Positions 37,213-50,480 of a DNA stretch of 64,000 bases are shown here, in pieces (position 1 is the stretch's first letter; each line of letters starts with the position of its first letter). The translations under genes were made by a program, and so were the position numbers. The DNA comes from Dendrocalamus latiflorus (Eukaryota; Streptophyta; Magnoliopsida; Poales; Poaceae): contig CM029627.1 in NCBI GenBank assembly GCA_017311315.1, forward strand, positions 53,434,527 to 53,498,526. Direction: 5' to 3'. Under the pieces are notes generated by a model. It saw only the letters and a program-made list of their open reading frames with translations, searched no databases and was not told where the DNA came from.

Positions 37213-39036
37213 AAAGTCTGCATCCGAGTAGGCTCTCAAGGAAAGACAGGACGAGGAAGAGTACCAGATACCATAGTCAATGGTAGCTCGAAGGTACCGA
37301 AGGATGCGCTTCACCACCTGGCGGTGAGATACGCGAGGAGAAACCTGAAAGTGAGCACACAGACACACGGAGAAGTGTATGTCCGGTCTCGAGGCAGTGA
37401 GGTACAAGAGGAAGCTAATCATGCTGCGATACTCCTTCTGATCAACTAGCTCGCCGTCCTCATCTGGGTCTAGTGAAGCTGATGAAGCCATAGGAGTAGA
37501 CACCGGCTTACCATCACTCATGTCAAAGCACCTCAGGAGGTCTCGAGTGTATTTGCCCTGATGCAAGAAAGTACCCTCCCGAGTCTGCTTGATCTGAAGG
37601 CTGAGAAAGAAACTCAACTCACCCATCATGCTCATCTCAAACTCTGAACTCATGACATCGGAGAACTGTGAGACAAGAGCATGCGAGGAGCCGCCAAAGA
37701 TGATGTCATCTACATAAATCTGGACGAGTAGAAGGTCATTGCCATGCCTACAAATGAACATGGTCTTGTCTACCTTACCCATCTCAAACCCATGACTCAA
37801 CAGATAGGACTTAAGCCTCTCATACCAAGCTCTAGGGGCTTGCTTAAGTCCATACAAGGCTTTGGAAAGCTTGTATACATAGTTTAGGTATTTGGGGTTC
37901 TCGAAACATGGAGGCTGTCTAACATAGACCTCTTCCTCAATAAACCCATTGAGGAAGGCACTCTTGACATCTATCTGGTAAAGCTTGAAGCCCTTAGACG
38001 TCGCGAATGCAAGCAAGATTCTAATGGCCTCTAGCCTAGCTACAGGGGCAAAGGTCTCCTCAAAATCTAGACCCTCAACCTGGGAGAAACCCTGAGCTAC
38101 CAATCTAGCCTTGTTTCGAATGACAACCTCATCCTCACTCTGCTTGTTTTTGAACACCCACTTAGTACCTATGACATTATGACCTCTAGGGGGCTCAACA
38201 AGCGAACAGATCTTGTTTCTCTCAAAATTTTCTAACTCCTCATGCAAGTCATTGACCCAAGACTCATCAGAAAGAGCATGACTAACATCTTTGGGCTCGA
38301 ATGAGGCAACAAAGGCAGAGTGGAGATAGAAGTGAGACATGCCAAATTTTGAGCATGTGACGCGCTCAAAGAGATCTCCAATAATCTGCTTTGAAGGATG
38401 GTCTTTTTGGATATGTCGGGGAGGTCCAGGATGAGATGAAGAAGTGGCCTCTACCTCATGAGCTGACGAGGCAGGAACAGAGCCACTAACTCCAGAAGAT
38501 GTGGAAGGCATGGGCTGATCCCCTCGAGGTGCAGTGGAGGAAGCATGCACCACAAGGGGAGGAGGAATTGGATCGGGTAGATAACCCTCATCTCCATCCT
38601 CCTCATCATCCACAAAGATGGTCTTGGACTGCTCTGCAGAACCTGGGATATCGGGCCTAGTCCCCGGACTGGCCTCATCGAAAGTCACCTCACATGTTTC
38701 TACCATTTTGCTAGACTCGCAGTTCCAGACCCTATACGCCCGCGAAGAAGTCGAGTAACCTAGAAAGATACCATCACAAGAATGTGACTCGAACTTGTCT
38801 AGGTTCCCGGACTTCAGAATAAAACATTTGCAACCAAACACGCGAAAATGAGAGACACTAGGCTTTCGCCCGTATCTCAACTCATAGGAAGTGCGATGCA
38901 AGTGTGCTCTCAGAAAAACTTTGTTCGAAACATGGCACACGGTCGCTATAGCCTCAGCCCAAAACTTCCTAGGTGTAGAGTACTCATCAAGTATCGTCCT
39001 GACCATCTCGACCAAGGTATGATTATTCCTCTCCAC
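37210..39036 (-). pseudogene. Sirevirus pol: integrase C-terminal part, reverse transcriptase, start of RNase H
   Basis: A 608-codon frame. It opens with the third integrase catalytic glutamate (second codon) and the integrase C-terminal region, then a variable Pro/Ser-rich linker, then reverse transcriptase with DVKSAFLNG and the active-site YVDD, and the start of RNase H. The nominal start is a GTG inside integrase and not a real initiation site. The frame ends at RNase H YSDADF because LTR-b begins there and gives a stop. Copies RNA into DNA in intact relatives; this copy is dead. Confidence 0.9.
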
Positions 39037-39959
39037 GACGCCATTCTGCTGTGGGACATGCGAGAAGAGAACTGGTGCTCTACACCTGTCTCATCGCAGA
39101 ACTTCTCAAAGTAGGAATTCTTGAACTCCGTGCCATTATCACTGCGGATCGCTTGTAAGGCACCCGGGAGCTCAACAGAAAGCCTACTAAAAAGACCTTG
39201 AAAATGCGTAAACGTCTCATCCTTCGAGGCTAAGAAAAACACCCAAGAGTATCTCGAGAAGTCATCGACCACAACAAGAACGTACCACTTCCCTCCTGCT
39301 GACTGCACTGGAGCTGGTCCAACTGTGTCTATATGGAGCAGCTGTCCCGGTGCATCAGTCATAGTAACTGTGACAGGAGGATGAGAAGCAGCAACCATCT
39401 TGCCATGCAGGCAAGGAGCGCAAACAAGATCTTTGACCATCTTGAGTTTCGACAGACCTTGAATGAGATCGTGGCTGCTAACTCGGGTCAAATGGTCAAA
39501 TCCAATATGACCAAGTCTTTTATGCCAGAAGGTGAGGTCGCGGGACTCAGAAGCAACTAAACACCTGAGAGGATCACCAGAAGACTAAACAAAATCAGCA
39601 CGAAAGATCCTCCCATAACGAGAAATCCCGCAAACCAGACTCCCCGAAGAATCAAGAATTTTGCAAGCATTTTTCTTAAAGCTCACCTCAAAACCGTCAT
39701 CGGTAAGCTGAGAGACAGAAAGCAAATTATATTGCAGCTTACTAACCAAGGCAACATCTTTTAAAATGAAAGACTCATTAACGCGCACTGTACCTTTGGC
39801 GATGACGCGCCCAGGTGAAGCGTCTCCAAAGGTGATTGTCTCATCACTTGGAGCACGGGCTAGAGAAGAAAACCAACAGGAGTCTCTGGTCATATGACGA
39901 GAACAACCGGAGTCTACAAGCCAAACATTTCCCTTCCCAGCCCGGGGAACCTGAGTCAA
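38946..39959 (-). pseudogene. Sirevirus pol: protease and integrase core
   Basis: One frame with an in-frame TAG (39585-39587). The upstream part has the aspartic protease signature LVDSGCSRHMT. Downstream come a Cys-containing GAG-pre-integrase remnant and the integrase core with its catalytic aspartates in DTVGP and RSDNGTEF. A frameshift near 39060 moves the catalytic glutamate into the next frame (39036-37210). Both breaks inactivate the copy. Confidence 0.88.
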
Positions 39960-41776
39960 ACAGAGAATAAAAGCTCAGTACTAGGATAAATCAAGAGTGA
40001 TTTTGGCACCCAATACTGAGTAACACGTCGAGCAGAAGAAGTAGTCACACATGACTGACCTCTAACTACCCTACACTCTCTGTCGCTCAAAGAAGCAAAT
40101 GGTCTATGTGCAGACCTGAAGCTGTTGTTGGATCCGACTGCTATGGGTGAGCGAGTCGGAGCCCCAACAATGCGCTGATCACGCCGTGGGTAGTCATCTC
40201 GATGGGGGAAACGAGATCTACCCTCTGAATGGCGAAAGTCAGGACCAAAGGCAGAATGAGGACAAAAACCAGAAGACTCAGAAAAACCAAGTCCTCGATG
40301 CTGCCCAAACCCATCAGAAATAACTCTCGACCTCGTGTTGGTCTTAGATGCACTCAAGGTCTGGGGCTGACCCTGAATACACCTAAGAGCCTCAACACGG
40401 TCTCTACGTGCAATCTTGGCGCGCCTGAAGCATCTCTCGATCGAATGTCCATCCTTCTGACAGGAGGTACAGTGATACTTTACCTTCTGAGAGGTAGAAG
40501 TAGCACGATGGGGCTTCACCTTTTGAGAGGCCGAAGCAGCAGGTGGAATCACCTTGCTATCAAAAATCCCTTGGACAAAGCCCGCTGACTTGAATTGAAC
40601 TTTCTCAGTTCTGGGCTTGACCTCGATCACACCTGCTGCTATGGGTCTGAGAACAGCAGGTGGATGCTTCCTCATATCCTCAAGAAAATCATATCCTAGA
40701 CCTTGATTGAGTTTGCAAATCTTGGACTGGTCTAGAGTAAGATTTAGCTTCTTCTTGCCTCCTACAAACCTCTCGAGAGTGTTCATAAGATACTGACACT
40801 CCCGAAAGAGAGAGGTGCAAGAAGAGCAGGGGGAAGAGGAGACAGCAGAAGGTAAGGGAGCAGAAGAAGAACCAATAGCAAAAGAGCGAATGGCTTGTGC
40901 ATGCATAGTTGACTCGGAAAGGACAGTCCTACTGCTAGCAATTTGGTTCTCGTCAGTAAGCGTCTCTACCTTACCCTTGGGCTTCTCCCCCATCTCAGCA
41001 ATCACATCACAATCAGTTGGTGACTTCACTCGAAGGTCCTTAGTTAGCTTCACATATTTTTCATTCAAAGCAACAAGTTCAAGTTTTAGTTTTTCACAAT
41101 TAATGCATGGTGAGCTAACAGGGTCCTTAGTCACATACTAAGCCAATTTGTTATTATGATCAACCATTTCTTGGAATTGCTTAGAAACAGACTCAAGCTC
41201 AAGGGTTACTTTTGGACAGTTGGTGCAAAAAACAATAGGCTCAAGCAAGGAAGCATGCAACTCAGCAATTTTATGATCTGCCCTTTTTAAGTTCAATTTC
41301 AAGTTATTGCAATTTTCACAAGTTTCGGGTAGATCAAGGAGCATAGTATAAAGACCTCTAAATGCATTGTCCTTATCCTCACATGAGGTGCAAGAAGTAG
41401 TCTCAACAACAGTGTATGAAAGAGTGGCTACCCTACTCATCTCTATCTCAGCAATTAGACTAATATTCTCCACCTTAATCATGTCAAGCTCAGAGGACAG
41501 ACTATCATGAGAGGTCCTTAATTTCTCCATGTCACCAAGCAAAGCACAACATGTATCACATTCGTCACGGGAGGGAGCAGATATAAGTGAAGTAAGCTCC
41601 CGTGACAGTCTATCTACTTCCTTCTCCAACTCGCTACACCTAGCTCTAGATCTAGCATGAAATTTACGTAGCTTAAGAAAAGCATCATTAAGCTGGTCGT
41701 ATGAGGGGTATACCTCGTCGGAGTCGGAGTAAAGCTCGCTGTCGCTCACATCGCCCTCAAGGGCCATGAAGCACAT
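39956..41776 (-). pseudogene. Sirevirus gag, C-terminal coiled-coil region
   Basis: A single frame interrupted by one TAG (41138-41140); both sides stay in the same frame. The first third is a heptad-like, Leu/Glu/Lys-rich coiled coil with repeated CxxC pairs (TSCTSCE, NCPK), typical of long sirevirus gags. The second part includes a CxxC-Hx4C-type knuckle near residue 225. It is offset by a frameshift from the N-terminal part and from protease. Confidence 0.8.
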
Positions 41777-42890
41777 GCCGGAGAAGTCATCGCCACCTTG
41801 GGGTCTTGCTCGTCCTTCCCATCATCGTCTCTCCACCCCTCCACCTCGCTGAGGTCGAGGCCATCGAAGGTGGTGACAACGCGGTGGAAGAGCTTCTTGG
41901 TTTTGCCAAGGTCGCGGAACTTCTTCTTGCCTTGGACATGAGCTGGGGGCTTCTTGTTGCAGTTCTTGTCTATGTAGTCGTTCTTGCTCACGCCGCCGTA
42001 GTCGTTCTTTCCCTTCCCAACTTGGGGCAATTCGCCCGAATGTGGTTGGGGCCACCACACTCGAAGCAAATAATCGGCCCACTCCTCTTTCGGTCCCTCA
42101 CTCTCTTGTATGCGTGGGAAAACTTTCTGGCTAGAAGAGCTAACTGATCCTCTGGTAGCTTCTCTAACTGATCATCAGTTACGTCACAGAGAGCAGCTAG
42201 AGAGAATCCACAAATCGACTCGGAATAAGGTCCAGAAGTCGGACTGGGATCGGTGACTAAGGCCATCGACTGCGACTTCGACTTACGAGAGACAATGTCA
42301 ATCTCGTGAGTCTTGAGGCGTGAGTACAACGCGTCAAGAGTCAAAGTCGAAAGATCGGTGGTGTCCTTGATGGTAGTCACCTTCATCTCCCAAACACGCA
42401 AATCAAGAGCTGCGAGCATCTGTCGAGCGTTGTTCGAGTCGGGGTATGTAAGACTGACCGCTCGGAGGTTGCTCAAAATCTTGTGGAACCGCGCAAAGCA
42501 CTCATCGAGGGACTCACCAGCGAGCATTTCAAACTTGTTGTAATCTCGCTTGAATTGGTCCTGCCGTACCGTTTTAATCTGAGTGGTTCCCTCATGGTAA
42601 GCATCGAGGGTCACCCAGATATCATAGGCCGACGTCACATGAGAGATGCGATCAAACTCGCTTCGGCTCAACCCCTGGATTATGATGTTCCTTGCCTTCA
42701 CATTCGCCTTAACATCGGGCATGTTTGCCACATTGATGTTCTCATCGGCAGGAATAGCATATTGAACCTTGACCTTCCGCCAGATGGCGTAGCCCTGAGC
42801 CTGGATGTAGGTCTCCATCCGACTCTTCCAGAAGGGATAGTCGATCCCATCGAAGATCGGGGGCTTGGTCGAGTACTTTTCTGTCACCAT
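41746..42890 (-). pseudogene. Sirevirus gag, N-terminal domain and zinc knuckle
   Basis: Begins MVTEKYSTKPPIFDG at 42890, about 45 bases inside the primer binding site, with the UBN2-type copia gag fold (FWKSRMETYIQ and a DIWVTLDAYHEGT segment) and a CCHC zinc knuckle, CFECGGPNHIRANC. Near 42020 the frame shifts; the sequence continues in another frame to about 41750, where it shifts again into the coiled-coil region. Gag would bind element RNA and assemble particles; this copy is broken. Confidence 0.88.
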
Positions 42891-42929
42891 GGCTCTAGAG
42901 ACCGGTTAAGATCTACGAGGAAGAGCTAA

Positions 42930-42944
42930 CCGCCTCTGATACCA
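42930..42944 (-). promoter_or_regulatory. Primer binding site of the sirevirus (initiator Met tRNA)
   Basis: The minus strand reads TGGTATCAGAGGCGG two bases inside the LTR edge. TGGTATCAGAG is complementary to the 3' end of plant initiator tRNA-Met, the usual primer for copia elements. It fixes the element orientation and identifies LTR-c as a 5' LTR. Confidence 0.9.
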
Positions 42945-42946
42945 AT

Positions 42947-45900
42947 TGTAGGATCGGAAACGACAACAGACGGGGGGGGGGGGGGTGAATGGTGCGTTTA
43001 AAAATTGACCCCAAAGTATCCACACGTTCTTCTCCGTTAGCTACAGAAGCCTAGAAGAAAGAGAACAAATCCTCATGGAGAAATTCAACCAGTCTAACTC
43101 AATGTCTTTTCTGAAGAAACTGGACAGAGGCTTTTACAAATGACTTGGCCGACAAGCAAAAAACACTCAGCCCACAAAGAAACTTGACTGCAGAAACAAA
43201 AAGAAAGCACTGAGGACAACTACCACCATAGGAGAGTAGCTAAAGAAAGAAAAGCATAACCAAAAGCCAAAGTGGACAGAAGAAAACTAAAAACTGATAT
43301 GGGCAGATTGGAAAAGTACACGTTGTCTATCTCGGCAAAAGACAGACCAAAACAGAGAAATGCCATTTCAACAGAAAGGAATAGACAACACACAAAAGAA
43401 GAAATTTAGATCAATGGGCAGTTCGGTAGGAGAGCAAAGAATTACCTGCAGAAACCAGAAGCAACTGATTGAATTTTTTAACCAAAAATCTTTTGGCCGA
43501 ACAACCTTTTTGCTGCCATCAAGAGCTAATTGACTCTTGCCGATAGGAGACTATTCAAGCAATTTCGGCAGCAATCACTAGCAGATATAAACAAAAAGAA
43601 TGTGTTGCTGAAACCTGAAATGAAAAGAAGCTGAAGGGACTGAATTGACCGAATGAAAGAAGAGATCTGAGAGGAGATGCTAGGCAGCAAATCAACCGAC
43701 AGAAATCAGAGAAGTTTATATCTACGCTGTTCGGAAATTAAGAAAGTACAGCAAGATAGTAACTCACTGCTGCCGAACAGAAGAAAACCAGAGAACAGAC
43801 TTTTCACTAAAGCACTCCAAAGCAATCTGTCGCAGAATAAAGTTTTGCATCGCTGCAAAGAAATGCAGTTCAGAACAGAGAGGGAGTAGACAGCTGCTGC
43901 TGCTGATCGGCAAAGAGGTACAGGATTCAGCCGAAATCAAGATAGTTGGTGAAAACTAGCTTCTCGCCTCTGCCAAACACTTGAGACTATAAAACACATA
44001 GCAAGATGACTCCAGAAACAGGGAGAATCAGTTAGAAGAGAAATAGAGAGGAGAATCAACCAGTAAAAGAAATGGAACGAAAACCAAAACACAGAGATAA
44101 ACCATCGAGTCCATTCAAACAACCAACACTTCAAATTTTGATACAAAGAAATGAAGGATTACAAGCCAACTCACATCTTCCCCTGTTGGACCGAAATGGC
44201 GACAGAGGGGTGGTGAATGGAGCCTTTAAAAAATTCAACAAAGATCAAAGAACTTGAGCGGAAGACCTCCCACAGATTAATAACACTAAGAGCCCACCAC
44301 AAATTGATCGGCAAGGAAACTGCAGTAATATATTGCCACGGCAGAGAAACAGCTTAAATCAATGCCAAGGCAAGACGCTGCAGTCATGGCATGAAAACAG
44401 CAGAAAACGACTACCATGGCAAAGATACAACAGAAAAATGCTGCCACGGCAAGACAAAATAACCAAATTGCTGTCAAGGTAGCTGCTGCCCGAGAAGAAT
44501 TGAAAGCAAGAGAAATTGGCTTCAGGGAGCTCAACCAAAAAGATCAAATATAGTGCAGCAAAACAGCAAGCACAGCAAAGGGCAAGATGCTGTCGGCACA
44601 ACAAAGAACCAATTTAAGAGCAGCAACCGAAAGTGCTTTTTCAGATCAAACACTGCATTCGGTACAGCAAAACAAGTGCAGAAAAAATACTACCAAAAGC
44701 AGCTAATAAAAGAGGAAAGGAATAGAACTTGGCACATCAAATCAAATAGAAAAGAAGCTACAAACAGTTGTCCGAAAACAGCAACTTTTAGCTTTAAATG
44801 CTGATTTCTGCAAGATGGCCGAACTGCAAAAGAAACCAACACAAGCTGCTAAAAAAGACTTGAGAAATACCAACTAAAAACTGTAGGAAAGGGCATAGCT
44901 GCTGGCCGAATGAAATGAGTTAATCATTAAGTCTTGCAAGCTACCAAAACTGAAAAGGAGCATTCATGCGCCCAAGAAAATTCATAACCTGCAGCTGGCC
45001 AAAATGCAGTAACTAGGACCGCTAATCAAGAACTATCGGCAAGGAAGATTGAGCTTAACAAAATAAATCTTGAAGAGAAAAACTGCAGTAAAGATTGTTC
45101 TCAAGAAATTACTAGCCAAAAGCCTTTGATTCATTTTCACATGAGAAAGCAAAGGTGCTAGTCACTTGAAAAGAGAACAAAATATAAAGGGCTCTCATGA
45201 AATAAAAAGAACAAAAGATCATTGCAGATCAAATTCAAGAGAACTCAAATGATACCGAGACATGAATGATTGTATTAGAGAGGATTGATTACATAGTCTT
45301 GATACCACAAACTCAATCCATCTCTCTCTCAATCTCACACAATCTAAGTCCCCATACGCCCAGAGAGCATAGAGAGAAACTCACACCTTTTCTCTTTCTC
45401 TCTTTCTCAATAAGCAAAGACTAGAAGTAAACCCTAATCCAAACAAGGAGAGACACAAACATAGAACTATCACACCCACTCTCTCAAATTTCAACACAAC
45501 CTATCCTTCTCCTTTTATAGCCTCCCACTAATGGGTTTGCACATGCTTTACCTATTAGGTCACCACCTACTCGATGCTTTATCCAAACCCGCTTTCTTTA
45601 GTGCAGCTTTGCGTTTTTACCGAAATGCCCCTTGTTCAGGAAGCTTCCTCCTTTCTTGCCTTGCAAGCCTCGCAGCCACCTCGAGCCCTCGCCGTCTTCG
45701 ACACATCCCGACCGTTCTGACCTCAACACCGCCTGTGTCTAGTCCGGTCACCTCGTGTCTCACCACGACTCCGCCTCGACGTCCTGCAGCCAACACAGAC
45801 AAGAAACACATCAAATAGCACCGCTTGATACATGAAAGCATAAATAGCATCAAAACATGATCCCATACGACCTGTCTTACCCATGATGAAGTCCAAACCT

Positions 45901-46805
45901 GTCGAATCAACGAATATGCATCCTAATCCCATACGACCAAGTTTGACCAAGTCCGACCGAGCCCGATTGCACCACGCAATGTCAAGGTCCGAACCACCAA
46001 ATCAAACTCAACTTTCCTAAACCGATGTCAATTACTCATCATTCACATGGGGTGACCTCCACATGGTCTCTCATCCCCATACGCGATTGGCAAAAGAGGA
46101 ACTCACACACCTTACTACACCATACGCAATTGCATAGACTCAAGATGAACATAAACATGGAGAGCACACACGCAAAACTCTCTCAAGCCATCTCTCTGAA
46201 TCACACTCTCATTTCATCAAAGCTACTAGAGAATACCCTCTCTATTTATAGCCTCCACTACCGGGTTCACATATGCACTTTACCCAATAACTCCACCAAC
46301 TCTGTGCTTTATCCATTAACCCGAACCGCATCCGCTTCCTTTTGTGCAGCCTTGCGTATTTACCAAAACGCCCCTCCTGCACCTTCCGGGAAGCTTCCTC
46401 ATTTCTTGCCGCCCAAGCCTCGCAACCACTTCGAGTCCTCGCCGTCTTCGACACATCCCGACCACTTTGACCTCAGCACCACCTATGCCTAGTCCGATCA
46501 TCCCATGCCTCACCACGACTTAGCCTCGACGTCCTGCAGCCATCACAGACAAGAAACAAATCACATAGCACTGCTCGAAATATTGTAACCATACAATAAC
46601 ATCAGAAGAAATACTCAAAGCCCAAACCGATCGAAACAAAAAATAAACGACTTAAGCACATTGGACCTAGTTCAACAAGGTCCGACCAAAACCGACTGCA
46701 CCACGCAACGACATGGCTCGAACCACTCAAAAACAAACTCAAACTTTCCCGAACACGCGTCAATTACTCATCACAAACATGGGGTCATATCCACATGGTT
46801 TCTCA
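42947..46805 (-). mobile_element. Sirevirus LTR-c, split by a nested solo LTR
   Basis: Real LTR sequence is 42947-44183 plus 46079-46805. It runs from TGTAGGATCGG beside the primer binding site to GGTTTCTCA. A G-run lies near 42972-42985, and TATTTATA (46243-46250) is the TATA complement. Directly to its right comes another polypurine tract and 3' internal region, so the same LTR serves as 5' LTR for one unit and 3' LTR for a second. Confidence 0.88.
44184..46073 (-). mobile_element. Nested sirevirus solo LTR, 1890 bp, TSD TCCCC
   Basis: Starts TGTTGGACCGAAA and ends GGTCTCTCA. It is flanked by TCCCC at 44179-44183 and 46074-46078, and the uninterrupted target is visible in LTR-a near 33627. 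The subfamily differs from LTR-a/c. The TATA complement is CTTTTATAG near 45512. Confidence 0.93.
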
Positions 46806-47810
46806 ATCTCCCCCTTGATGAGTATATTGACAAACACAGAAAAAGCATGAAGCTGAGTTGAAAATGAAAGCAAGTGACACACGGCGTAAGAAAGAAGCAA
46901 AGAGGAACCAAGACCATGCTGACAAAAAGGAACCCTAGAGCGAAAATAGAAAGAGCAAATTGTTCTCCAAAGCTCCAGAACGTTCCCAAATGGCTTTTTC
47001 TCCGCTATTCTCCCCCTTTTGGCAATAAAATCATCAAGATGCAAGGAAGAGAATTAAATCACGAGTATGGATGAAATGACTGAATATTATTTATTTTAAG
47101 CATGATGAGCCATGAAGATTATCCAAAATGACCTTGAGGTACTACACCAAGCCATAACATATAAGAATGCTATCAAGATCATGACAATGTATGTATAGAC
47201 AAACTAAGCCAAATAAGTCATAATTTGAAGATTACTCGAATTTCTTAGCATGTCAAGTCAACCATGATTATAGTCTAGCTGAAGGTATCCAAAGATAATG
47301 CAGGCCATGTCAATAATCTAAGTGGAACCAAGAAGCTAGTATTGACTCATTTTAGAGTAGTACAAGTTCAAGAATGAGACATTTGTTCAAGTACTTGGTC
47401 TTTTTGTGTAACTTAAGCAAATTTAGAACAAATGACATGTTTGTCTTTATAAATATCATGATTATTGCCAACCAGATTTTTTTGTTTAGTCATGTACTAG
47501 ATCTCAAGCCTTATGCGACCACTCCACGCTAGAAGCTTAAGGAAATGATCTTAGTCAACCAAAACACCCCCTGAGTTCATGCCTAGTGCAATGGCAAACA
47601 GTCTCATGAGAAAGAATTGGTGAGATCAATTTTTTCGCACAAAAGAGATCTTTTTGCTTACTTAAAAACTGTACCAACCCATGCTTCATCAAGAGACTTG
47701 CATAGCTCAATCTAAAACTCAACAAAGATTCAAGACTCAACTCAGCCTATTTCACATGGCATGAATCATAAAAGGATAACTAAAGAGAGACTAGTCTCCA
47801 GAGCTAACAT
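46806..47810 (-). mobile_element. Second sirevirus 3' internal region, minus orientation
   Basis: Starts with ATCTCCCCCTT, the polypurine complement, and is nearly identical to 34359-35360. It ends abruptly at 47810, so the rest of this second unit is missing. Confidence 0.82.
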
Positions 47811-48400
47811 AAGAGTTAGGTTACAGACCAAACAGAGAGAGAGTATGGTAGTGGAGAGTTAGATGAGCAATGCTTGGGCCTCCCCCCATGGCCTGGATGG
47901 CTTATATATATTCACGTGGGAGTATTTTACAATAATGCCCTTACACCCAAGTATCCCTCTTAAAGGCATTTATGTCATTATACATGTCCCTTCTTAGGCT
48001 TTGCAACCCTCTAACAGGCCTACTGGGCTTAAGTGGGGCCACCCCTACAACAGGAGCCTCTCATGGTGAAGGGCTTCACGGGCCGAAGCCATGTTGCCGA
48101 GTCACTTGGCCCCCTCCGTCCCTGCGGCCTGTGATCTTCTATACTTGGTTAATGGATTCTTGTGTGCCGGTGCAACCCCATCTCGCGCGGAGGGCTCAGA
48201 TTCGGTCTGCATGCCGAGGCTGTTCTTGACCATGGAGCCTTTTAGTCGTGGAGTCGAAGTCGGGGCAAAGGCGGGTTCATTCTGCGGACAGGCCGATGCG
48301 CGGGGCGGGGTCTTCCCACGGAGACGGGAGTGTCTTCCAAGGTCGCTCTATGGATGTGAAGTCGTCATATGGCCCGACAGCCTACCATCCGGAGTCGGTG
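47811..48400. other. Unassigned, probably LTR-derived segment
   Basis: A minus-strand TATA candidate (complement of CTTATATATA, 47901-47910) precedes a leader-like stretch running left. The rest is GC-rich without a recognisable gene. A gypsy LTR part is possible. Confidence 0.3.
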
Positions 48401-48908
48401 TATTAATGGTGGCGAGAATCGTGTTGACCTCTGAGGTGTCAAGGTCAAGCAACTGCTGTCGTGCACTCCGTCCAGAGGGAAAGGTACACGCGGTAGGACA
48501 CGATTGGTGCATCGTGCGCTGTGAGCAGTCGCACGACCGTTGTCGCGCGCTCCTTCCCAAGAGATGTGGGAGGCATAGAGGCCCGCTGTCTCCGATTTCA
48601 TCCCTCGGCCGGATATGCTTCGGGTCCTTCACGAGGTCGCGCAGTGCACCGACGGCAGCCTGGATCGACGGGTGCTGTCGTCATGTGGGGGAGATCTCCT
48701 GGCACTCGCGCTGGATGCCTCAGAGATGAGGGTAAGCGCCCAGCTTCACGGCCTACGCCGCTGTCGAGGACTTCGCTAACACTCGCACTTTTTTTAGACC
48801 CTTGCTCTCAGCCGAGCCCTGGAGGAGACACGCATCCGCGAGCAGAGGGTGCTGGAGGGCCAGCTTCGTGCTACCGACGAGGCTCATGCCGCCAAGGACG
48901 AGTGTATC

Positions 48909-50460
48909 TGATAGACCATGTGGAGATGCCCCGTGTGTGTGATGAGTAATTGACATCTGTTTTAGGAAAGTCGAGTTTGGTTTGTGTGGTTCGGACCATG
49001 TCGTTGCGCGGTGCAAACGGCTTTGGTCGGACTTGGTCAAACTAGGTCGAACGTGTTTAAGTTGTTTACTTTTCGGTTCAATCGGTTTGGGCTTTGAGTA
49101 TTTCTTCTGGTATTTATGTACGGTTACAATTTTTCGAGTGGTGCTATGTGATTTGTTTCTTGTCTGTGATGGCTGCAGGACGTCGAGGTGGAGTCGTGGC
49201 GAGGCACGAGATGACCGGACTAGGCGCGGGCGGTGCCGAGGTCAGAACGGTCGAGGTGTGCCGAAGACGGCGAGGACTCGAGGTGGCTGCGTGGCTTGGA
49301 GGGCAAGGAATGAGGAAGCTTCCTAGATGGTGCGCGAGGGGCGTGTTGGTGAATACGGAAAGCTGCACTAAAGGAAGTGGATTATGGATAAAGCGCCATG
49401 AGTTGTTGAGAGCTAATGGGTAAAGTGTGTTGTAAACCCATTAGTGGAGGCTATAAATAGATGATGCTCTCTAGTGGAGAAAAATGAGAGAGTGGGTGTG
49501 AGAGTTAGGGTTTTATTTTGCTCTCTCCATACTTGAGTTGTAAAAGTTTTTAGGGCAGCTCTTGTGTTCTTGGGTGTCCTTGGATTGTGAGAGATGGATT
49601 GAGTTGGTAGTATCAAGACTATGTAATCATTCCTCTCTAATACAATCGTGTCATCTCTCTTTGTCTCATTTTGTGAAATTTTTGTTTGAGATGCTATGGC
49701 CTCAAGTTTATCCTTTCTTGCTTTTGATTCTCCTTTTCAAGCTGCAGATCCTTCCCTAGAGTTTTTGACTTAAGGTTTCTGTCAATTTTCTTGAGAAGGA
49801 GATCAATTGAAGCACGTTTCTCTCTGCATCCATATTTCGTAAAGCCTTCTTTTTTATTAGGTTCAGTTTTGTTTCCAGCTGAAATTGCTCCTCTCTTGAG
49901 TGCTTTCGGCCAGCAGTAGTGGGAGGCATCAGTTTGTTTTTCTTGCGGCTGTGCAGCCTGAATTTCGGGAGCTAGTTCTCCTTTTTGGTCATCTGTTAAG
50001 AGCTTTGAACATCAGCTCGTTTTCACCTGTTTCAGCTTTTGCTTTTCAGCCTTTCTTGCAGATTTCAGCTTCCTTGTGCAGTCTTATGTTGGCAGCAATC
50101 AGGCTCAGTTTTCAGCAGCTCATCATTTTCGGTAGACAGCTTCTCCATGTTCTCTTTTCAGTTTTTCTGTGCTGATTTTATGAGACAACAACTTGCTGTT
50201 TTCTGCAGTCCTTTGGACCTTTGTTCTGTTAGTTCACTAATAAAAAACTTTAAACTCCGGGTCACAATCAGACACATCTCTTAGATTGTCTTGACTCTTC
50301 TTGATTTATCTTTGGTTATGATTGTCTATTTTTGGAGAGTGCTCATTCTTCATCTTCATAGCTTCTTATAGCTATCGGATATAAAACGTTAAGCGTGAGT
50401 ACTTGGAAAATTTTTAAAAGACGACATTCACCCCCCTCTGTCGCCATCTTCGATCCAACA
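48909..50460 (+). mobile_element. Sirevirus solo LTR, 1552 bp, TSD GTATC
   Basis: Starts TGATAGACCATGTGG and ends CGATCCAACA. Flanked by GTATC at 48904-48908 and 50461-50465. TATA box TATAAATA at 49452-49459. Inserted in the gypsy-related ORF. Confidence 0.95.
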
Positions 50461-50480
50461 GTATCCACGTGCTGGAGGCG

